A stretch of DNA of 64,000 nt. Origin: UBA11740 sp049273695 (lineage in GTDB: Bacteria > Acidobacteriota > Blastocatellia > Pyrinomonadales > Pyrinomonadaceae). The notes below the pieces were generated by a model. The model was not told the DNA's origin, searched no databases, and worked only from the letters and a program-made list of their open reading frames with translations. The translations under genes and the position numbers were made by a program. The stretch's first letter is position 1, and each line of letters opens with the position of its first letter. The stretch covers positions 124,001-188,000 of the forward strand of contig JBASRE010000059.1 of assembly GCA_049273695.1 (NCBI GenBank). Reading direction: 5' to 3'. Positions 59,822-64,000 of this stretch are shown piece after piece.

Positions 59822-60184
59822 AGATTGAGCAGCAAAGCTTCGTATTCGAAACCCGCCCGCCCTTCAATTCTCGGTTTTGTTACTGAGATTTGGAGCGGGA
59901 ATCCGCTCCCGCTGTTTTAGCGTGTACTACGCTGAGAGATGGCCGTCCGCGCTGGATGCCCTAACCGGCGACCACAGAATGAAGAGTATGTGCCGGCCAC
60001 TGGTCGGCTTGCATTAATAACCTGCGGTGTAAAAATAGAACAGCTCATTACATTCACACATACTCGACTTCACGTCACTTTTACAAAGGCAGACTGATAC
60101 TGTCAAGCGCAAGAGGTGCAAGTGGAGGTTGTTTCACCTACAAGTTAAAACTCGGACAGATTCTGGGGTTGTTTGTGTAACGAA
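59822..60184. other. 363-bp intergenic region between nuclease-like gene and tniQ
   Basis: Holds a hairpin AGCGGGA-atccgc-TCCCGCT (59894-59913) followed by GTTTT, possibly a terminator on the plus strand. I looked for TGT...ACA transposon ends and find no convincing one. No ORF is seen. Confidence 0.4.
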
Positions 60185-62920
60185 TCACCGAGCGGCAATT
60201 CGAGTCTGGATTTGTGAGTTTCTTAGATAGACATACACCGAACAAATGCCAACTGTGTATCCTTCTTTCAGCAGTTGCCGATGTAACGGAGGTGCGGTGA
60301 GACGCTTGCCATTCTTTGTTGCTGATGCAATCAACTCATCAATGCGTGGGCCGATTATGCTTCGCACTGGAGCACTCCTCGCGCCGGTGGGGCTACCAAA
60401 CCGCGCGGAGCCGCCCTTGAGTAAGCGTTGGTGCTTAAAAGACTCTCGTCGTTGATGGAGATTTTCCACATCAGCGCGAAGAAAGAGATTTACTCCAGAC
60501 CCATCAATGCTCGGGCCTGATATTGGTTTGAGAGTCTTTTGGCGGACGAACCTACCAAGCTGGGTGCGACTGATCCTAAGGACGGAACAAGCCTCCTGAA
60601 TCCTTAGCAAGGTTCGGTCAGTCAATTTTTCGACATCCCTTCGTAAAAAGTATGGTGTTGAGTTCCCCGAAAGACGGACGGCACTTAGTCGATGCGTGTG
60701 AAAATACCGCACCTTGAAAGTCAACAAATCCGTTCCGCATAATTGCGCAGCGACCGCGGCTGAAATCAAACCGCCGTATTCTCTTATTCTTCCCCTCAGC
60801 TTGTTGAGCTGTCGTTGCTTAAAGTGGTAGCTATCTTCAGCTGGATCTTCCTGTTTTGAATTATCTGGGGTCAGAATTCCGTTAGCCACTAGATTCAATA
60901 GAGTCTTTTCGTCCGTCTTTAATTGAGCGATTGCAGCTGTCAGCGATACGAGTTTGGCTTTTAGCCTTTCGCGAATAACCTTCTTCTGGCGGCACCTGGC
61001 CAACCTCGGCAGATCAACTTTTGCGATATCACTCTTCCGGAATATACAAGTTGGACCACCATCAACTGGGCGATCCAAAACCGGTTGAATTCCAGCACGC
61101 TTGAGCACGTCAATAAGAAATCGGCGGGACGTCCCGATTTCGGCAGCCAGCGTTTTGGTGAAAACGTATTTGCGTGTGAAGTTGGCAATCTCCTTATGTG
61201 GGATTAGTACAAGCCGGCGCCCACCAATACGTTTCGAACGCGATGGGAGTATCTTCTTCAGAACTAGAAATGAGATAACCGATTGGCAGGTTCCCAAATC
61301 CTCCGCCGCTTCCCGTATCGTGAAAGCGTTTGTTACTCGCTGGCGATGCACATCGCGCGCGAGCCGGACGACATCCTGTCGATAAAAATTCAAGCCTCTC
61401 AGCCCGTTTTTAGCGATAGTATTACAGGGCTGGATTCCCCCATCCAAGATTGCTCTTAAGAATTGAATGAAGCCCACACCGCGGCTCTCCAGACTCAGTA
61501 CTGCTTGGTTGAACCTGATGGATCCTCCCGGCTTCGCTGCAAATTTGGCTGGGACCGACGTCTCGGCTCTCCGCAACAACTCCTCGATCTGATGGAGTCT
61601 GTATCCTGCTGGACTTCGAGCATCGGTGGGTATATCCGGTTCCAACAGTTTGGCTCGAAGAATCAATGCGAATTGTCTAGCGTTCGAGCCTAGCTGTTTC
61701 ATTGCTTCCTCCTTGTTCACCAAGCGCTCGCGTAATGTCTTTAGATTGTCAACGCTGGTTCCATCAATTAGCAGAATCCGCCGTTTCTTCTTCCTGCGAA
61801 TTAAGCCTTTTAGCCTTTTCTCTCTTAAGAATTTATCGACTGTTGTTGCGCTCACGTTCAACACTTTTCGGGCCTCTTGCCTCGACATGAATTTCTGCTT
61901 CCTCTGTGGATTCCTCTTTGTTCGTCGAAGGCGAGATACATAACCACCATCCCACCTTGAGTGTAGATAGTCTTCGAATGCTTCGCGCAAAAAATCGAAA
62001 GCTGAAGCCCTTAGCTGCTTGTAGACTGTGTTGGAATGCGTCCGAAAATCCTTGTTCAATCCAGGCAGCAGATCCTTATGGCCGGCATTTCTCCTTTGCC
62101 ATTCCAAAAAGGAAAAATAACTCTCTGGCCAGTCTTCAAACACCAATACTGCTTTGTGAAGAAGACCATGAATCTCAGCATTACTGGCTGACTTGGTCAC
62201 CTTATTCATTGCCGTGACCTTAGGTTCACGATACTGCCCTGCAAAACTGAACAGAACTAATAGAAGATCCTTTAATGAGAGAGTATTAAGCGGTCCCAAA
62301 CTATTTGGTTTTGATATGTCTTTGATTTCAGTGGAAAGGCCGCAAAGCGAGTGTATTCGGCGCGTCACTTCTAACTCTTGGTCTGGGACACGAACCACAG
62401 GGCTGAGGCGCCAGTCAAAGTCACAGTGACAGAAACTTACTCGATTGCGCGTGAGCGGCAAACGGCGCCTGCAATGCGAGCACCGATCTAGCAATAGAAT
62501 TTTGTGAAAGGGACAGGTTGTTACCGCGGTTAAATCCCACACCTTTCGTACGTAGCCTCGCTCTTTCAAACAAATCGGACAGACCTTGGTTTTATCCGGA
62601 CGTATAGCAATTCTCGGAGCGGAGGAAACCCCAACTAGACGGTCTGAAAAGTTGTTTCGGGTTTTTGTTAAGAGCCTGTAACCAAGGTCTCTCACTTGCT
62701 CTACATGTGCCCCTGTCAGATGAGCCAAGGGTGCTAGGTCCAGACTATCCTCGAAGGCTAACCAAACCTTACGTAGGTGTTGTCCTAAACCTGCCAACTG
62801 CACAATCCAGGAAGGGGTTTCATAGTGATTGATTTCAGTGAGTCTTGTTAGATAGCCCAAGAGACTCTCGTCGGCATGAGGAGCCGCAGAAAAAACTAGA
62901 GATCTGGTTCTGGAGATCAT
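60185..62920 (-). CDS. tniQ: TniQ/TnsD-family transposition protein with extended multi-HTH C-terminus
   Basis: 911 residues. The N-terminal TniQ domain is clear: 'PHADESLLGYLTRLTEINHY' and a zinc-binding region with 'VCPICLKE' (114, 117), 'TTCPFHK' (136, 139), 'RCSHCRRRL' (147, 150) and 'FCHCDFDW' (164, 166). From about 345 to the end the protein is a run of MerR/excisionase-like helix-turn-helix units, e.g. 'MSRQEARKVLNVSATTVDKF', 'FTIREAAEDLGTCQSVISFL', 'VFTKTLAAEIGTSRRFLIDV', 'LLRIQEACSVLRISRTQLGR'. TniQ links the target DNA to TniB/TnsC. Typical TniQ is about 400 and TnsD about 500 residues, so this one is very long. It starts 41 bp after tniB in an operon. Confidence 0.88.
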   Translation of the reverse strand: MISRTRSLVFSAAPHADESLLGYLTRLTEINHYETPSWIVQLAGLGQHLRKVWLAFEDSLDLAPLAHLTGAHVEQVRDLGYRLLTKTRNNFSDRLVGVSSAPRIAIRPDKTKVCPICLKERGYVRKVWDLTAVTTCPFHKILLLDRCSHCRRRLPLTRNRVSFCHCDFDWRLSPVVRVPDQELEVTRRIHSLCGLSTEIKDISKPNSLGPLNTLSLKDLLLVLFSFAGQYREPKVTAMNKVTKSASNAEIHGLLHKAVLVFEDWPESYFSFLEWQRRNAGHKDLLPGLNKDFRTHSNTVYKQLRASAFDFLREAFEDYLHSRWDGGYVSRLRRTKRNPQRKQKFMSRQEARKVLNVSATTVDKFLREKRLKGLIRRKKKRRILLIDGTSVDNLKTLRERLVNKEEAMKQLGSNARQFALILRAKLLEPDIPTDARSPAGYRLHQIEELLRRAETSVPAKFAAKPGGSIRFNQAVLSLESRGVGFIQFLRAILDGGIQPCNTIAKNGLRGLNFYRQDVVRLARDVHRQRVTNAFTIREAAEDLGTCQSVISFLVLKKILPSRSKRIGGRRLVLIPHKEIANFTRKYVFTKTLAAEIGTSRRFLIDVLKRAGIQPVLDRPVDGGPTCIFRKSDIAKVDLPRLARCRQKKVIRERLKAKLVSLTAAIAQLKTDEKTLLNLVANGILTPDNSKQEDPAEDSYHFKQRQLNKLRGRIREYGGLISAAVAAQLCGTDLLTFKVRYFHTHRLSAVRLSGNSTPYFLRRDVEKLTDRTLLRIQEACSVLRISRTQLGRFVRQKTLKPISGPSIDGSGVNLFLRADVENLHQRRESFKHQRLLKGGSARFGSPTGARSAPVRSIIGPRIDELIASATKNGKRLTAPPLHRQLLKEGYTVGICSVYVYLRNSQIQTRIAAR

Positions 62921-62961
62921 GTTGAGGGTGTGAAGGGGAGAAAGTACCTGGTAGTGGTTTT

Positions 62962-64000
62962 TTACCTGTGTTTGAGTACCTCAGACATTGACTGCTTCCT
63001 TTCCCTTGGCTTCACTCGCTTGTTGGTTGCACCCCTGTCGAGATTTGCTCGCGTTGCAGGCGCTCGTCGTTGGTGGGCCCCTGCAAGTGGGTTGAATGGA
63101 TTGGGACGTTTTGGGAAATCTTGTGCTAGCCGCTTTTCATAAGCGTCCGCAAGAATGGAATTGTCAATTTGTTCGGTTCCACTCTCAATGGCCAGCTTTG
63201 CCGCCCAGCGCAGCAGCTTCATAACGTAGTTAATAACACCGTCCGTTGCCGAATAGATCAAGAAGGCAGTTTCCTGATCTGCCAGATGCGAATCTTCCAA
63301 GAGCGGCAACGCAGCATCAATTTCCTTAAGCAGCTGCCTAAATTCAAAAACATGCGCCTTCGTGTCCCAAGCAAACGGCACAATCTCTTCTCGTGAAGAA
63401 AACCTTCGTTTGAGCTGATCATTCCCCTTGTTTTCCAACACACTTTCACAACCTGGCATTCCAACCAAAACGATTGGTCGGTGCGTTTCATTGATCACGT
63501 TCTTCAGCCAGTCGGAGATGGTCTTTAAAACGTTCTTTGACTGCCGGTCATCGAAGTGTTGGAACTCGTCCAAAATGATGAGTTCAACCTCGCAGTCTTT
63601 GATGTATTTCCTCATTCGCAATGTGATCGAGCTGACTGCGCCTTTGTCGGCGGCGGGATCACCGATCGCGTCGAGCATCGCACTACCCAAGCCCTTGACT
63701 GTAGCGGGCGACGGCACGGTAACAACGAGAACTGGAATAATCCGTTTTTCCATTGACTCACGAACTGGAAAACCGCTGGCGTACCAATCAATCAATGTTG
63801 TTTTGCCCGCGCCTTTCGTTCCGGTGATCAACATGCATTCAGGTTCAGCCGAGATTTTGGAAAAGTCGCGGCAAAAGTCGATCTTCGCATTCAGTTTTTT
63901 CAACCTCGGGTATCGGACGAACACTTTCTCGATCAAGACAAGTCGTTCAGCTTTGCTGAGCTTGCCAAAGCGGACATTCCGGTCGTTTTGTTTCTGATCC
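62962..64000 (-). CDS. tniB: TniB/TnsC-type AAA+ ATPase, 5' end beyond window
   Basis: The frame is open to the window edge; the first in-window start is a TTG at 63936, but upstream codons read 'RFGKLSKAERLVLIEKVFVR', typical of the TniB N-terminus, so the true start lies beyond 64000. Walker A 'ITGTKGAGKTTLIDWY' and Walker B 'VELIILDEFQHF', with a downstream sensor 'RPIVLVGMPGC', define the ATPase. TniB/TnsC forms filaments on target DNA and recruits the transposase. The C-terminal 40 residues are basic and low-complexity. It runs with tniQ; the transposase (tniA) is expected just upstream, to the right of the window. Confidence 0.9.
   Translation of the reverse strand, partial: DQKQNDRNVRFGKLSKAERLVLIEKVFVRYPRLKKLNAKIDFCRDFSKISAEPECMLITGTKGAGKTTLIDWYASGFPVRESMEKRIIPVLVVTVPSPATVKGLGSAMLDAIGDPAADKGAVSSITLRMRKYIKDCEVELIILDEFQHFDDRQSKNVLKTISDWLKNVINETHRPIVLVGMPGCESVLENKGNDQLKRRFSSREEIVPFAWDTKAHVFEFRQLLKEIDAALPLLEDSHLADQETAFLIYSATDGVINYVMKLLRWAAKLAIESGTEQIDNSILADAYEKRLAQDFPKRPNPFNPLAGAHQRRAPATRANLDRGATNKRVKPRERKQSMSEVLKHR

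Noticed and set aside
59822..60184. Transposon end with TGT...ACA between nuclease-like gene and tniQ
   Set aside because: No terminal inverted pair or repeated binding-site series could be read; only a hairpin is clear.

Overview
The window looks like a chromosomal segment of an Acidobacteriota bacterium, most likely class Blastocatellia (inference). The reasons are a fadN-fadA-fadE beta-oxidation operon, a CarD-type regulator, delta-60/HYR extracellular proteins, and the remnant of an M4 peptidase with a DUF4214-like tail. Many short palindromic repeats also sit at gene junctions. No rRNA, tRNA or CRISPR array was recognised.

Layout: 1-15.5 kb is accessory DNA. It holds a leftward four-gene operon (small membrane protein, HExxH metalloprotease-like protein, winged-helix protein, TPR protein that runs off the edge), a DUF6236-like gene, two small genes, and an M48 peptidase gene broken by one frameshift. 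It also holds a 1356-residue nuclease-STAND protein of the Avs defence type, a decayed M4 peptidase and a large secreted delta-60/glycosidase protein. 16-24.4 kb is the fadNAE operon. Its promoter carries a perfect match to the Bacillus FadR box, and a small nucleotidyltransferase-like gene sits inside the operon. An MBL-fold hydrolase and a secreted PDZ protein follow. 24.5-47.2 kb is mostly housekeeping: egtD-like, CNNM/CBS protein, carD, TIM44-like and TPM proteins, two STAS proteins with an RsbW-type kinase, aroA, aroK, rtcB, murA, a HIT protein, HtrA, prmC, a B12 radical SAM enzyme, a TPR-Fis regulator, a lipoprotein and a methyltransferase. A possible small RNA lies at about 45.29-45.41 kb.

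47.3-64 kb is accessory again. It holds a HicB-TM-TPR fusion, a secreted protein, dut, a 1454-residue NB-ARC protein with fifteen 42-residue TPR units, a PadR/membrane protein/degenerate radical SAM cassette and a PD-(D/E)XK protein. It ends in a Tn7/Tn5053-like tniQ and a 5'-incomplete tniB. The transposase gene would lie beyond 64 kb.

Most unusual: the protein at 56358-58043 is recognisably of the radical SAM family related to tetraether lipid synthases, yet the three cluster cysteines are replaced by Pro, Ala and Pro while its flanking Cys/His motifs remain. It sits with its own PadR regulator and a strong palindromic operator, next to a Tn7-like module whose TniQ has an exceptionally long C-terminus made of repeated helix-turn-helix-like units.
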